A stretch of 64,000 bases of DNA from positions 62,001 through 126,000 of the forward strand of contig RBZT01000404.1 in the NCBI GenBank assembly GCA_003693705.1, written 5' to 3'. Position 1 is the first letter of the stretch; each line of letters begins with the position of its first letter. Of the stretch, positions 22,019-35,041 are shown piece after piece. Made by a program: the position numbers and the translations under genes. This stretch comes from Polymyxa betae (Eukaryota; Endomyxa; Phytomyxea; Plasmodiophorida; Plasmodiophoridae). The notes beneath the pieces were generated by a model, which saw only the letters and a program-made list of their open reading frames with translations, did not search any database and was not told the origin of the DNA.

Positions 22019-25000
22019 TTATACGAATGCGGGATTGGTTAAAAGATATTCTACAAATATGGTGGCAGGACTTGAAGACAGCAAAGTCATGGTATCTGTT
22101 AATGAGCGCGACTCGTCCTGAGGTGGGTATTGGCAAAATGCCTGGCCGAAGACGGTCGCTGAAATTTATATTAGTAAAGAAAATTTTTAATTACAACGCT
22201 AACCTATATTTTTAGCTTGGGTTTCATCGTGACCTTGCTTAGACAGGATCTCGCGTAAAAATGATATCAAATGTATGATGATATTGTAATGAGAAAGGGG
22301 GATTTCCATTAAAACCTTTATCCAAGTGTCAGAATACTGAAATAAAAATTTGAGAGAATATGAAGTGAACAAAAATCAAGACAGTAAAGAGCTAACCTGT
22401 TTACACAGACCGATGGGATCAGGATGAGACCGGATGGCCTTCAATAGCTGGACAGGTACTATTGGGCGGCACAAAGATGTCAAAATACGAAGTAAGGCCG
22501 CCGATGCAGAAGCCAGAGAAAAGTTTGAGCGCCAAGCCACATTCTCATCAAGATCCTCAATGATAGCATGAACTTCAGAAGAATGACCCTAATTAACAAT
22601 CGGTTGACTGTTGATTAGTTCTTAATGAAAAAAAAAAAAGATTCAGAACTTCAATATCCATTCACACTGTTGAGACCGATGACACATCGAAATTATACTC
22701 AGCCAAACTTACTGGAGTTGTGAACAATTCGGGAAATTCAAAAGCGCCATTTCGAAACAAGAAGTCGACGAGACGCCAGATTTCCTCTGTGACACATTTA
22801 GCATCAATTGACAGTACATAGACAAAAATGCCTAACTTGGAATTGCAAGGACATGGTCGTCACTAGGTTTCGCAGTTCGAATTGGTCCAGGAACACTGAT
22901 GAGATATCTAATACCGATTCAGTGATTTGATAGAAAAAAGTTTACTCCCAGACTCTATAGAAGACGCCAGGCAAGACGGAGCCCAATCAGCAGCAATTGT
23001 TATGAAATAGTCACATCCTATAGTTGCCATCAAAAAGAATGGAAGACAGAGCAATTCTTGGTTAATGAAAGTTTTTGACATAAATTGCACATTAGGAAAG
23101 GTTTACCTTTGAATAATTTTAAGATGAGAATATCGTCCAAAGTTGCTCGACCAGCATTTAAGCTGAAGGCAGTTTCGCGATCATTCACACAAACGCTTAT
23201 CTCTACGTCGACAGCTTCTCCAGGAGGGATGATACCGAACGTTGGATTGACATGGATGAAAGGCTGACAAAGAGCATGAGTACCATCAGATTGTGGACGT
23301 GAAGCGAATTGGAATTGGACGATTGCTGAATTTAAACGGCCAGTCAAAAAACGAATTAGCGCCATTTCTAGATCAAACCTTCGCCATCATTACGGATGGT
23401 CAAAGTTTGGCGGTAGGTCTGCTCAAATTTTACGCCGCTGAATTGGATTGACGACGTCGACAAAGCAATCTGTTGAGTTGTGATGGGTTAACGACCACTG
23501 GAAATTGCCAACGAATGCAAAGTAAGTAGACAAAGCATACAGCTCCCAGAGCAATTAAGAATGCTCGATCAAGATCGAAAACGAAACTTTGAAATACCTT
23601 GGGAATCTGCTGATTTTCAAGCGCATCAAGCTGCCGAACAAGGGCCTGGCATATTTCATTTCGTTTCTCTTTGACAAGAACTTTAACAGCAATCTGGAAC
23701 ATTGACCTAACTTCCTATCAGCAAAGCCTGGGGCTTAGACTGTAAACCAAAGCATACATTACGGGTTTGTGATCAGAGATACACAACGCAGGTACAGATT
23801 CATAGAAAAGTTGGTTGACGGTGCCAGATCGGGCTTTCCAGAGAATTCGATCACACCACGCAGGACTTCTTTTCTTTTTCTCAGGACGCCTACACCACTG
23901 TCAGGCCAATCCCGAGTGACTTGATGGCACTACCTCTCATATTCGTTCGTATTCGGTTGGAATTTATATGTTGGCGGAAAGGTGATATTGCCTTCGTTGT
24001 AATGACTGAATACAGCCTTTTGCTTTCGTTCTTGAATTAGCTGATCATTGCGTAAAAGATAGTCGAAATCTTCAGCTATAATGCGATCGAAAATAACGTC
24101 GGTATCGGGTAGATCTATTCGATAATTAAGATCGCCAATCCAAAAAACGTAGTCATGCTGGTCAAGGCCAAGAGATTCGGCACGAATGCCTGATCGATAA
24201 CAGTGAATACATATTCAGATAGCACCAGAGCCTGAATACCTTTCTCAGTCGGTGGAATGAAACGAAGCTTATCGGATATATCACGAAAGTTGTCATTCCT
24301 TGCTGGATGAGAGTCAGTGTTCGATAATATTTTTCACAGAAAAAGTTAAAGTTTATGAAAACTTCTTGAAAGACACAGAAGCAAACCTTGCACATTATTT
24401 TGATGTGCTGCAAGATGCGAATTCAGGATACAGATTGACGAATCATAAAGATTGAAACGGATGGCAATTGCTCCCTTATTGCCAATACCCAAAACCCCAA
24501 CGCCAGTTGATGCCACGAGAACCTATATTCCAAACTTTTCAGAATTGACGGTTGGTTTCTAGGTATTAAAACGTCTAATTGTGGAATAAACAATATAAAC
24601 GAAATTAGCATCATGACCTTGGTTAATTGTTGTGGATAAATATCCTTTTTGGCGAATATGCAAAGGACAATGCCTACAAGTTGTTTGTAGTTCACAAGAG
24701 CGTATTCATCCGATAAGCACGTTCTTAAAGAAGTGAGATTTGATCAAAAATAAGAGCCTTCGTGCTTACTGGAACTTGTTGATCCAAGGTTCGGCAGTTT
24801 GCGGGTCTCGCATGACATTTGATGCATTCAGATCAACAATCTGTTAAACAGGACTCTGATTAGACTGTAAAACCTTTAAAAGACAAACTGATAAACAAAA
24901 GCGTCAGGAATATATTTTCTCGAAACTCAGCTAAATAATGTACACCTCCTGCATGCCAATTGCATAAATATCAGGAGGGCTTTTCATTGATTCAGGTTTC

Positions 25001-25275
25001 AACCAAGCCTCAAGCCGGCAATCCCCTTTTTTAGCGTTGACGTTCCATGTGCCACAAAATATTCTAATCAAATGTCAACGAGTGAATACCATCTAGGAAG
25101 CAATTACTGTAGCGTCTTCTCGTCGGTAAACTCATTGATTCGTTTTTCTAGCTGCTTTTTGATCCATTCGTCACGCATCAGATAACTGGCAATGCGGCCA
25201 TCTACGATTAAATCAGTTGACACCGACACAGGGTTTCATATTTCGACCTGTTCCATCTTCCAACTCAGCGTTCAT
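22019..25275 (-). CDS. OCRL/INPP5B-type inositol polyphosphate 5-phosphatase with ASH and RhoGAP domains
   Basis: Removes the 5-phosphate of PtdIns(4,5)P2 on Golgi, endosomal and plasma membranes. Many short exons. The first (25248-25275, MNAELEDGT) splices over 46 bp to [13 protein letters not shown] and a coiled lead-in. The catalytic domain shows [89 protein letters not shown] and SDHKPVMY, all family landmarks including the catalytic HLAAH and SDHKPV. Next come the ASH domain ([25 protein letters not shown]) and a RhoGAP-like domain ([46 protein letters not shown]). In animals the last two bind Rab and Rho GTPases and APPL/IPIP. Whether the GAP keeps its arginine finger I could not settle. 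Exon borders are given only where clear. Confidence 0.88.
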
Positions 25276-25416
25276 CAATACCGAAGGATATCAATGAATG
25301 AAGAGGAAATGGCTACGGGAACGAGCAGCAAGCACGGGCTCAATAACGGGACGCAACCCTCTTCAAGGTATCCATAATCTTCCACTAATCACAGAGAGAT
25401 GATATCTGCAACATCG

Positions 25417-26935
25417 CTATTTGCAAAATTTATTAGACATTGGAGTAAGGAGTCGAATTCGAGACGACGATTCTGTAGCGACCGCCACTAGAGGATGATG
25501 AGGGTGGCCCGAAACTGATGCAATCAGGCTGCCATCAATGGGCACTGAGTTCCAAGCGCCTTTTCTCAAATCCATTCCTCTGAGGAATAGTGTCGTCCCG
25601 TCTGCATACACAATGGATCGTCCGGCCAGCAGAGATGGATATTGCCTGAAACTAGATGTGACACAATGCTTGAAGCTAAACCTCTGCAGCAGAGTTTCAG
25701 TGGAGCATTATGATGGAGACCATTTCCTGACCGAAATCTGTTGCCGATATAGATCAGCAAGAACAAGCCTTGAAGGATTCAATTGAAGAACAAGACAGCG
25801 ATCTGTTACTTTGATTGCTGAATCAACCACAACCGTATCTCGAAGCAACACATGATCTCGAATCAGCATAGTCTTCAAAGCTGTTAGCATAAATCTGTGT
25901 TCATGAATTCATACTTTGAAGATAAACACGATTTGAGTTCACCTATTGTCCCAAATACGAATCAATCCATCAGCATGAGCAGCAACAATCATTTTATCTT
26001 CTGCATATGTCTGGAGGCTAATTTGGAATGCCACAGAGAAACAAGAAAATAAAGTACCGTTAAACTCTGAATAGCATTATTACTTTTACGAACGATTAAT
26101 TCAGAAGTCTGATTCAGCGACTGCTCTTTTCGTTTTCGAATGTCGAAAAGACGGATCCGTCCCGATCTTGTTCCAACAGAAAACAGGTTGGGGTCATGTT
26201 CGAATGGTCCAACGCTCGATATCGTCTCAAATACGCTGAGCCAGACAATGATTTTAAGATACTTCTGTACTGCGAAACCGATTACTCGAGCTGGTTCTTT
26301 CCATTGGTAAACTCTCTAACAGGCTTCATGGCAGATTCAACATCCACAATGGTACATGTCATCCCCGCCACAGCAACTTTCGTAGGATTGATCCTAGAGA
26401 AATATTACGCCTTTTCATCTAAGCTAGATATTTGCAACACCATTCTAACGACGTGATTGGCGAAGCAAGACAGTATTCGGCAACGGTCAATAGACTTGCA
26501 TTATTGAGGTTAATAGACCTGTAACTCCTTGAAAATCGAGGAAAGCGCAGAGTACAGTGGTCGTACGAAATCTGAGCGCGCCCTGTTTGGACAGAACCAG
26601 AGAGCAGCAGCGGCTGGGTCGATTCTCGCCAGCGCATAATCTCAGGCCTAGGACACGATCGTTCATCATCCTGGTCCGATGTCTGCGATGGGAGGGGCGT
26701 TAGGTATCGTCGGATCCATCTGTGATACACATCGGGCGTTAATTTGTCACGCCCAATCATCTGACAATAGCGCTTTCCGTGCCAAGCAAAGACTCTGAGC
26801 GCGCCATTGTACCATTTTGCTTTGGGAATTTCCGGCCAGTTCTACAAACAGCTGGAATTCTGAACCAGTTCCAAAAAATCTGGAATCCCCTTGACTCAGC
26901 AAGCAATTATTTTCGAAACCGATAGATTGCAGCAA
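25417..26935 (-). CDS. WD40-repeat protein
   Basis: Multi-exon minus gene, exons only partly resolved. WD-type blades are readable: NPTKVAVAGMTCTIVDVES, then HDPNLFSVGTRSGRIRLFDI, then EDKMIVAAHADGLIRIWDNR, then a blade ending DGSLIASVSGHPHHPLVAVA. The N-terminal part reads IPKAKWYNGALRVFAWHGKR and GRDKLTPDVYHRWIRRYL, which is faintly like the N-terminal motif of DCAF4-type Cul4 adaptors, so a substrate receptor role is possible but weak. The stop is at 25417-25419, 142 bp upstream of the OCRL-like start on the same strand. The 5' end is uncertain and could lie further upstream (to about 27030). Confidence 0.65.
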
Positions 26936-27030
26936 TCCTGGCGTAATTGCACAACGAAGTTCGCAATTTGATTTAGCACTCCTAGCGGAGCCACGAAGGG
27001 TTCGAAAAGGGGGTTGTTCAGCTCTGAAAT

Positions 27031-27431
27031 CTGAAAGGTACTACGTTTTCAGTTTACAAGTCAACAGGTTTCATCATTGTTTATTAGGTGGTACTGTACC
27101 CTAATTTTGAGCCTTTGAATCCCTTGATTTCAGGGTTCCATACAGAGGTGAGGTCTTATCTGTCAGATTATATTTGTGGACTGCACGATTACAAGAATTA
27201 CCATCGAATCGTTTAGGCCTGAGCACTGCCGGCCATGCGCTCAGGGCACAGTGCCGCCTTTTGGCAAAGATCAGCAAACTAGTATAATACAGTCTAATAG
27301 CTGAAGCCGTTAGCTCAAACTAAAATGTCTCTTAAGTAATTATAGAATAATGAATGTATCAATTTTAACACATGACACAGATATGTCAGATCCAACGAAA
27401 GACGAATTTCAAAATTGAATAGAGAGCTCTA
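27031..27431. other. Intergenic, no gene seen
   Basis: About 400 bp of AT-rich DNA with imperfect hairpin-forming sequence around 27215-27255 (GGGCACAGTGCC-type). It probably includes the promoter of the WD40 gene. Confidence 0.4.
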
Positions 27432-28255
27432 CTATTTAACGATGACCGATATGAGCCTAACTATGGCAACTACAGCTATCCCATGATCTTCTAGTAAGTG
27501 CCTGAATCCATAGCCAGTATCGCTTCTTATCGCCCTGGCCGTGATGGGACTATTGACCAAAACGCACCTGTCTTGTCGAAAATGCTGCTCGAAAAGATAT
27601 ACGTCACGATACAAAGCCGTCGTCGTTCGTTTAACGATCGTTGACAGGACAACGCAGATGCAGCAACCGGTTCTGTAATTCGTTGCCCAACTATTCGCTC
27701 AGAACGATCACGGTACAACTGGGCTAGCGTTGAGTCCATGCGGCCAAGCCACCACTGAATCCGTCGTTGCGATCATCAACCCCAGCGACAGCTGGCTGTC
27801 TGTGCGCCAACACAGCGTGGATTCACAATGTGGCGCTCCGTTTGATGATGTGGTCTGTCGAAATCGGCTGAGCTGCTGGATATTTAATACAAGGGTTCAG
27901 TATTGGCTGAGCTTCCTCATGGTTCTTACTGAAAAATTATGTGGATTTGAGCCCAAATATTGCTCAACTGCAGCGCCAGTTTCGATGACGATTAATGACG
28001 TTGCTGCCCCGTTCTATCGTTCGCTTATCAAAGCAGATAAAGCTGTCAACGCCCCCACCAATACATTACGATGCAGGCGGCCTCATTCCCGGTTTCTTTA
28101 AAGTGTTCCTGTAAATCTGCAATCAACGGCGGGCAACAATTTCCGCTTGTATAGTCTGGGCGCATGTTCGTACAGTAACCGTTAAATAAACAGCTGGTGC
28201 TGAAATATCGAGCACTCTTAATAACTGCTAGAGCCTTTGTGAGCACATAGCACAT
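27432..28255 (-). other. Probable minus-strand gene, unresolved
   Basis: Protein-like minus-strand pieces: SARYFSTSCLFNGYCTN then CCPPLIADLQEHFKETGNEA (28050-28255), then NGAATSLIVIETGAAVEQYL (about 27900-27990) reached across a GT-AG intron, and HLLEDHGIAVVAIVRLISVI near 27440-27500, which is a possible membrane segment. The cysteine-rich start could be secreted or mitochondrial. I could not build one frame through all pieces and recognise no family. Confidence 0.3.
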
Positions 28256-28778
28256 TCGGTGATGTTTTCTAGACCATTTGAGTTTACTTTCTGTCGGAAG
28301 TTAATTTCCGGCAGTCGCTCCGGCAGTAGCGGTGATAGTGGCGGAATAGGAAGCGACATCCGGGGCTTGAAGGAGTCCTCACAGGAACAACAAGACTGTA
28401 TTTATGACTTCCACCTTCCTAGTAAATACAGCTAATGTGCATCATCACGTGTATTGAATGATAATCTTACACTTTGAATGAAGCTGAAAATCGTGTGTTT
28501 GGGGATCCGATTCCAGGATTTTGCTGTGGTCGCATATTTCACCGTCCTTGCTTAATCAATTATTCCATTTCTTGGTGCGAAGACTGCGAAATCGATTGCT
28601 GGCGCAATGGTTTCAAAGCGGTCATCAAACCCGCCCAAAGTGCAACGACAGATTAGAATAGTAACAGCGCTGGATCGGTCAGTGACACAGCTGCTATGTG
28701 CATTTGAAATTGCATGACCAATCGAGCGCGTGTTGTCAATCTTTTTCCTGACAATCTCTGACTATTTTCATTTCCTAA
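28256..28778. other. No resolvable gene
   Basis: A 60-codon plus frame at 28474-28656 contains CGRIFHRPCLINY and CEDCEIDC, which faintly recalls a cysteine/histidine metal-binding segment, but there is no exon context. Otherwise nothing seen. Confidence 0.35.
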
Positions 28779-30145
28779 ATGAGCAAGAGACTGAAGAGAG
28801 GAAGCGGGTTCCGCCGTGAACTCGTTACATGCGCGACCTCTTCATGTTACGATTTAGGCGAGGACTCTCTTTCTGGTGCCCAGCTGGGCATTCATGGTCG
28901 TCATTAGATGTTCCAGAGCCCATCCATCGAGCTGTGGTCAACGCTGGATACACGGCGCCCACTTTGGCACAGTCGCTGACTGTCACCGCCTGTCGGGAGA
29001 ATCCGCAGGCCTTGCATGTTGGTTTGCAAACGGGGACAGGAAAGACTTTGGCTTTTCTCATCCCGATACTTGAGCGTTTATTATTGAGGCCTTCGGCGCC
29101 AAGCCTCTTGCTGGCTCCCTCACTAGAACTATGTCATCAGATTACCGCTGTTTGTGATCGGTTACTTTCTGGTCTGAGCAGCGATCTGGCCTGCGTTCAT
29201 TTACAGTCGTCGATGATTCCAGCCAAACTCAACGAAGCCAACATTATTGTGGCATCGCCCTCCAGTGCCGAACGCGTGTTGGCTCCTAAAGGAACTCTTA
29301 ACCAGCTCGGCACTGTTGTCGTCGACGAAGCCGATTTTATATTAAACGGTGGCAGTGGCCATCAACGAGCGTTGCACTCGATTCTCCAGACGACATCGAA
29401 AAGCAAGGAGATCCAGCACATCATCGTCGGCGCTACGATGCCGCCTTTTGCTTCCAAATATTTGCAAACTCTTTTTCCTGATTTAAAATCAATTCGTAGC
29501 GAAAATTCAATTTCAGCTACTGTCAATCGGTCGTACATTCTTTACGACGGTGACGTCATTTCCCAATTACGAAATGTCGTCGTACCTGGAGAACGGACGC
29601 TCATTTTCTGCAATACATCTGCTATGGTAGATACGGTTGTAGCCGTTTCTCGATGGTTAAAGAAGGCAGCGTTGTTCTCTAGCTCGGTTACGCCCGAGAA
29701 CCGCTGCCTGCTTCTGGACGCGTTCAACAGGAAAAAAATTGACGTTTTGGTTTGCACCGATGCGGCTGCTCGTGGTATTGATTTCATCGACGTCGAGAAC
29801 GTCGTCGAAGTTCCTTTCGCTCTTGACTCTATGACTCACCTGCACCGTGTTGGAAGAACAGGCCGATGTGGTCGTCAAGGACGCTGTACGTTGCCTTTTC
29901 TTCTCAAAAATGTGAAATAATTGTTCTGTGGCAGATTTTTCTCGTTTATTTACTTTTTCAACTGTATCGATGATTTACTGAGCATGTGAATTTTAGCGAC
30001 TGCCTTCTATGAAAGCAGCCGATCTGCATTGGTGGCAGCGCTGGAAGCTGCAGGACCTGGTGAATCAATTGCAGCGGCTTTTACCAGGAAAAGGTCTTTT
30101 AGAAAGAAACAAAAGAAAGCATCGTCTACTGTTAACCTACTTTAA
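28779..30145 (+). CDS. DEAD-box ATP-dependent RNA helicase
   Basis: Three exons (28779-28815, 28884-29885, 29997-30145) give 395 aa. Helicase motifs in order: F-x-SL-type lead (SWSSLDVPEPIHRAVVNAGY), Q-motif region TAPTLAQ, motif I LQTGTGKT, motif II VVDEAD, motif III GATMP (usually SAT), ERTLIFCNT, motif V TDAAARGID and motif VI HRVGRTGRCGR. The C-terminal tail is basic (RKRSFRKKQKK), fitting RNA binding. The N-terminus MSKRLKRGSGFR comes from a short first exon; an alternative is the unspliced ATG at 28829. The protein is short, near the minimal two-domain core, so a mitochondrial or specialised helicase is possible. Motif III Gly for Ser is a mild deviation. The substrate cannot be inferred. 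Confidence 0.88.
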
Positions 30146-30477
30146 TGTAAACTCAATGGAATATTGATTTATATGACAGTCTTGACAGATTCTAGCTTTA
30201 GATCTTTTGCAACGTCGCGGCTTCCTTGGCTGCTTTTGCCATTGGGAGAACCCCCAAATACTTCTGCTATTAAGTACCTAACATTGCTATAACAGGTTCA
30301 AAACTTGCCGCTTTCACTCTAGAAAATATGGATTACCTCATTACCATAGCAAGCTGTCAGTTAGGCAATAACTCGATTCTTAATCCTATATCTTACGATG
30401 GATTACAAGCCAGCAGTTTCGAATGGTTTCTAGATACAAGGATTTGAGAGCTTCTGGGTCATCGTTCAATAAATGCT
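30146..30477. other. Intergenic, no gene seen
   Basis: AT-rich 3' region of the helicase gene. Short frames only. Confidence 0.4.
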
Positions 30478-30735
30478 ATAGGTACCGTGATTCGTCAATT
30501 CGATCAGCACTCGGTTGCGAAACGACAAAAACGATGCCTTATTGTATTGAATTTACCGAACAGAGAGAAATAGCTGCAGAGATAGACCAGAAGAGAGCTC
30601 GTCCGTCGTCTTGGCTGTGATTCCGTGATTCGAACGCCAAGGAAGTTAAGAAACAGCAAACTGCGATACTCTGTCGAGAGCAGAATGGGAGCAGAAACGT
30701 TCCTGAGAGTGAAGTCCAACAGGTTCAGAACCAGT
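30478..30735 (+). pseudogene. Relic resembling a LINE ORF1-type RNA-binding segment
   Basis: One frame reads VAKRQKRCLIVLNLPNREK, then two in-frame stops, then ELVRRLGCDSVIRTPRKLRN, SKLRYSVESRMGAETFLRV. The pattern (a basic stretch before a short hydrophobic strand ending in NLP, then RLG...RP-like, then strand and FL) is that of the RRM-like domain found ahead of the endonuclease in many non-LTR retrotransposons. The two stops show it is dead. Assignment rests on pattern memory, not a search. Confidence 0.4.
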
Positions 30736-31881
30736 TCCGACCAAGGTATAGCAGGATTGTAAATGTCTGAGAATCAGTTCTGCATCGCTACTTTTTTACA
30801 CATTGGTGAGCGTCCAAATCATGCGATAACTGCTTTTGCTCACGATCGGGTGATACATTCTTGAATGAATTTAAATCTTTAGCGTTGAAGGTGCAGTTGA
30901 TACTATAGGGTCAAACCCAACGTTGTTGCTGATCAGCTCACGCGCGATGAAAATGGATTTCGAGGGCCTATCCTCCGCCCTCCTCGATCGATGGAGAAGT
31001 GGGTTTCGATCAAGACAGAAATTGCCAATCTGTTGCTTTTTACCGAAAACGAAACAAGCAGTGCTGGCAGGCAGTAGAGCCCAAGCGCTCTGTGCCAAGA
31101 AAATATCACTCAGTAGGGGGTATCAGAATTAGACAAACGTTGAACTTTAAATTTGATTTTTCAGCCGTAAGAAGCGATTTCCAAATAAAAACTATCAAGT
31201 GACACCTCCTGAAGGTGTTTTTTTAAGGAACAACAACTTGGAAAGACAATGGGATGAAGGAAGCTAAGATAATATTCGAAAATTTTCAGGCTAAAGACGT
31301 CGAAGAAACGGCGTAAGTAATGTACAAGAACTAGCTGACAGTTTGTTTTCTGTTCCCAATCTATTGAACTCAGGCTAATAAAGACATCCAATGAGTGTGC
31401 ATGCAGATTGTTTTGGCACCGGTTCGTTTGTCTTAAACATGGGTGCGGATGTGAAGACAATATCGACAAATAAAACTGCAAACTTCGTTCGTAGGGTTGT
31501 TCTTCAACAGTACTTCGTGATGGAGGCAGAAGAACGAACCTATCTTGATGCTAATTGAAGCACTATTCATGGGAACCCGATTCACTTGAGGAAGTGCTTT
31601 CGGCAGATTTCTTGATATCGATTGTAGCTCAAAACAAACGAAACGAGGCTCAAACAGGATTCTGTAGGATGTGTAGCAAGTCATGATTTGAATTTCGATG
31701 TTGTCAGCTCATCACCTTCTGGTACGGTTTTTGGATTCAGTTTCATCATCGTACAGTGAGCAACCAAATCACCATCTTGGAACATTCGATTTTGGCTTTT
31801 GCAATGATCATCAAAAAAAGAAACGAAATAAAGGTTGGCGACGAGCAGGAAAACTTTATTTTAGAGTCTTTACTTGGCGTT
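30736..31881. other. No convincing gene
   Basis: About 1.1 kb. Short frames on both strands (for example 30923-31132 and 31433-31684) show nothing recognisable. Part of it may be more retroelement debris continuing from 30478. Confidence 0.4.
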
Positions 31882-34542
31882 TTAGGCAAATTTGGGGTAT
31901 TTGTTATAAACAGTGGCCCAATCGGCCTTGCCGCGGCATAAATCAGAAAGAACATTGACACATTCACAAATCTACGCCACGTGTTAATGCAGATAGAATC
32001 AACAGTAAATCAAGGGTACCTTAATGCGAACTTGCTGCATCGAGTCGCGTTCCCGAATCGTAACCGATTCATCTTGACATGTTTCGAAATCAACCGTGAC
32101 ACCGAAAGGAATGCCGATCTGCAAAAGCGAGCTAGGTCAAACAGCCAAATAGAACATCAATTTAGAATACGAAAAGCAACAAATAGAGACAAAATCACAG
32201 CTGCATAACGTTGTTACGACAAAAAAGCGCACACCTCATCAGCTCGCGAATAACGTTTGCCGATCGAAGCAGTGGAGACATCCTCGTTAACGCTGATGTC
32301 GGCATTCAGCAAGCGAGCGGTCAAATCGGCGGAGATCGCGCGAAGCTCGGCTTGATTGCTCAATGGCAGGACCGAGACCTTGATGGGGGCGACCGCGGCC
32401 GGGAATGAGAACACGTGTCTGGCCGGGTTCTCCTCTAAACCGTCGCTCAGCAAGCGCCATAACAAATCACAGCACGATCACGTACCTGGGTTTCGAACGG
32501 ACAGCGAATGCTCCAGAAGGCAGTAAACGATCCGACCGATACCGAACGACGGCTCGATCACGGCGGGGACGTACGACTCGCCCGATTTCGTCTCGGTGAC
32601 ATGCTCGAAGGAGACCATCTCCTGATCGATCTCGAACACCTGCTTCGTGCAAGGCACCAGCATGTTCACTTTGCCATTCGCCTAAAACCGAATTGAAACC
32701 ATCGAACATGATTCGAGGCGATCGTCGTACTTGCATCTCGGCCTGGAACGATTTGCATCGGTCGGCATCCTGGGCGATGTCCTCGAGCGTTTCGGCGACG
32801 ATTCGCGCGTCTTTGCGGAATTTCGGGCCCAGACGAGATTTGTTGATATTGGCGCGGACGAACTCAACCTGACGAGGCTGATCCCAGGCTTCATACGCAC
32901 ACAGATCTGATCGATCAAGGGTGAGGTCGACAGCAGCATGCGATCAGCTGGCAGCCACAGACCGAATTTCGTGTGCGCGCTGTGCTGAGTGAGATCGTAA
33001 CACGATCGGTCAGCATGACCAACGCATTCGATCCAGCCATACGACGTGTGAATCTCGGCGTCCCAGCAATCGCTGGCGTAATGAGCCATCTCGGTGCTCT
33101 TGTGCTGACGGAATCGCAGACGGTCGTACTTGATGCCGATTTTCATCAGGAACAGCTTCGCGATCGATATCAGCAATCGGGGCGAGAAAAACAGACAGAA
33201 AGCCGACCTGAGTTCGGGCCATGAAATACGCGAGCGTTTCGTTGTCGATGACCTTGTTAGCGACAGCATCGCGAACCTTCATGGGGACGGCGATGTCGGC
33301 GCCGTCTTGAGCGGCTGCTGGCAGCAGCATCATAACTTCATCGGCGACGGCCGCGAAGCGCGGATGCTGTTTGCGTTCGGGATGGACAAAGTGCTCGATT
33401 TCGGCCATCTGGAATTCACGAACACGCAGCAAGCCCGACCTAATTGAATTTAACAAAAGCGAATTTCAAAGGCGAGCCGACTACCGCGGGGCGATTTCGT
33501 TTCGGAACGCGAGACCGATTTGAGCGGCAGCGAACGGCATCCGACCGCCTCGAAACTCGAGAAGACGGCGGAAATTGGTGAAGATGCCCTGAGCGGTTTC
33601 GGGACGAAGATAGCCATGAATCTTTCCACTCGGACCTGATCATCGATTCAAAAGGCTGCAAGATGATACAGAAATGCAGACCGATCGGCGTGCCGAACAT
33701 GAGATTGAAGGAGAAAGGCTCCGAGATCGGATTGCTGGTGTCCTCAGCCTTGACGTTGAGATCCTTGAGGACCTGGGCCAGCTCGTCCTTCGAATAGGCG
33801 TCGGCCTGGGAGCGGATCGCTTTCAGATTGGCGCGCTCCGCTTCAAGCATCGTCGGCGACGCCAGCAGCTTGTCGATATGGGACTCCAGCAGCTAGACCG
33901 AGAATCAGCAAGCAGCATTCAACGCTCTCAAGATCAAACGCTTCAAGAAGACATAATGGATAAAAAATGGGTGGAATTGGCACCTTGTCAGCACGATATG
34001 CATCATTAGTATGGACATCACGAACCATGAAATCGGTGAATCGATCAACATGGCCTGGTCGCAACAATCAGAAGCGAAAGTGGACCCGAACAGGTCACAA
34101 ACCGGATGTCTTCAAAACATCGGACAATGTGAGACAGCTGGTGGAAACTTCCAGCATCTGCTCGGCGAGAATGAAGTGATTTCTCCAGATCGATAGAATG
34201 TTCTCTTTCACCTAGCAGCTTCAAATTAAACAAGACCAAACCTGAAATATTCAAAAAAAAGTTGAATACCGCGGTACCAGCAGGCCCGTAGTCGTATAGA
34301 CCAGCTACACCACCATAGATCTCGAAACTCGGCACGACGAAGAAGCGCTGCAGAAGCAAAGCATCGAGGCTTTCCTTGACCGGGTCCTTGGATTTCCCGG
34401 CCTTGTCAGCGTCGGCCGCCAGTTCGGCATCGATCAATTTCAGTTCGGCGACCAGGTCGGCGACGTTTTTGTTGGCAGCTTTGGCGACGGCGATGTCGGC
34501 CGCCACCGCTTGACGGTGCGTACGAAGATCATCAAGAGACAT
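31882..34542 (-). CDS. GARS: Glycyl-tRNA synthetase, eukaryotic dimeric class II type
   Basis: Charges tRNA-Gly with glycine, probably in cytosol and mitochondria. Twelve exons: 34270-34542, 34103-34211, 33984-34054, 33682-33892, 33485-33635, 33208-33439, 32963-33155, 32731-32906, 32486-32681, 32235-32434, 32020-32118, 31882-31971. They sum to 2001 bases, 666 aa. Seen in order: an Ala/Lys-rich N-terminal helical lead, [17 protein letters not shown] (motif 1 region), [46 protein letters not shown], motif 2 [52 protein letters not shown], motif 3 [11 protein letters not shown], and an anticodon-binding domain with [35 protein letters not shown]. All landmarks are intact. It is the most exon-rich gene in the window. 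There is no evident mitochondrial presequence at this ATG. Confidence 0.96.
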
Positions 34543-35041
34543 GAGACAAATGCGAAATTAGGCAAGGCGGGCAGCTCGGCCGACTCGGCGGACTCCGTCA
34601 CGCATAACATCTCATCAACATGATACTGATTTCCTGATAACAGTGACGAAGATGTGTCTAGACCACGTCATCATGGATTGAGAATTTTTTTGAAAATCGA
34701 ATATCATTTTATCGTGCTGTGTCGAATCCATTTCACGACAATACCAGATCGCCCATTTTATAAGAAGACCATCGAGGGAAAATTAGTCTGAATTACAACA
34801 TTGACCAGGCAGGAGTGCTTGTTTGACGCGCTCACAGAGAGCGACGATGTTCGCATAAGGCCAGGCTATATAGATCTGGTGTGTGAAAATCCAGCCCACA
34901 AATTGCAAACTGCCTCAAGTTTAAGGCGGTTTGTAAGGGAGGCCGCGCCCACAGTCTCTCCGAGTTGGCTTTGGACAGGCGCGCACTATTATTTATTGTA
35001 TTCGTTGAAAGCGACAGTCTCTAGTCGTTATCGATTATAGA
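34543..35041. other. Divergent intergenic region between GlyRS and CHTOP-like genes
   Basis: Five hundred bases hold both promoters. A 79-codon plus frame at 34801-35040 abuts the next gene's start and is likely non-coding. No regulatory motif recognised. Confidence 0.45.

Noticed and set aside
21925-22215. Plus-strand 96-codon frame
   Set aside because: Antisense to the last OCRL-like exon, which encodes the RhoGAP end NIATVFGQA.
22930-23090. Minus frame read as an independent small protein
   Set aside because: It is explained as part of the OCRL-like gene between the ASH and RhoGAP exons.
27210-27260. Hairpin-like GGGCACAGTGCC region as a regulatory element or terminator
   Set aside because: Imperfect and short; no gene context gives it a function.
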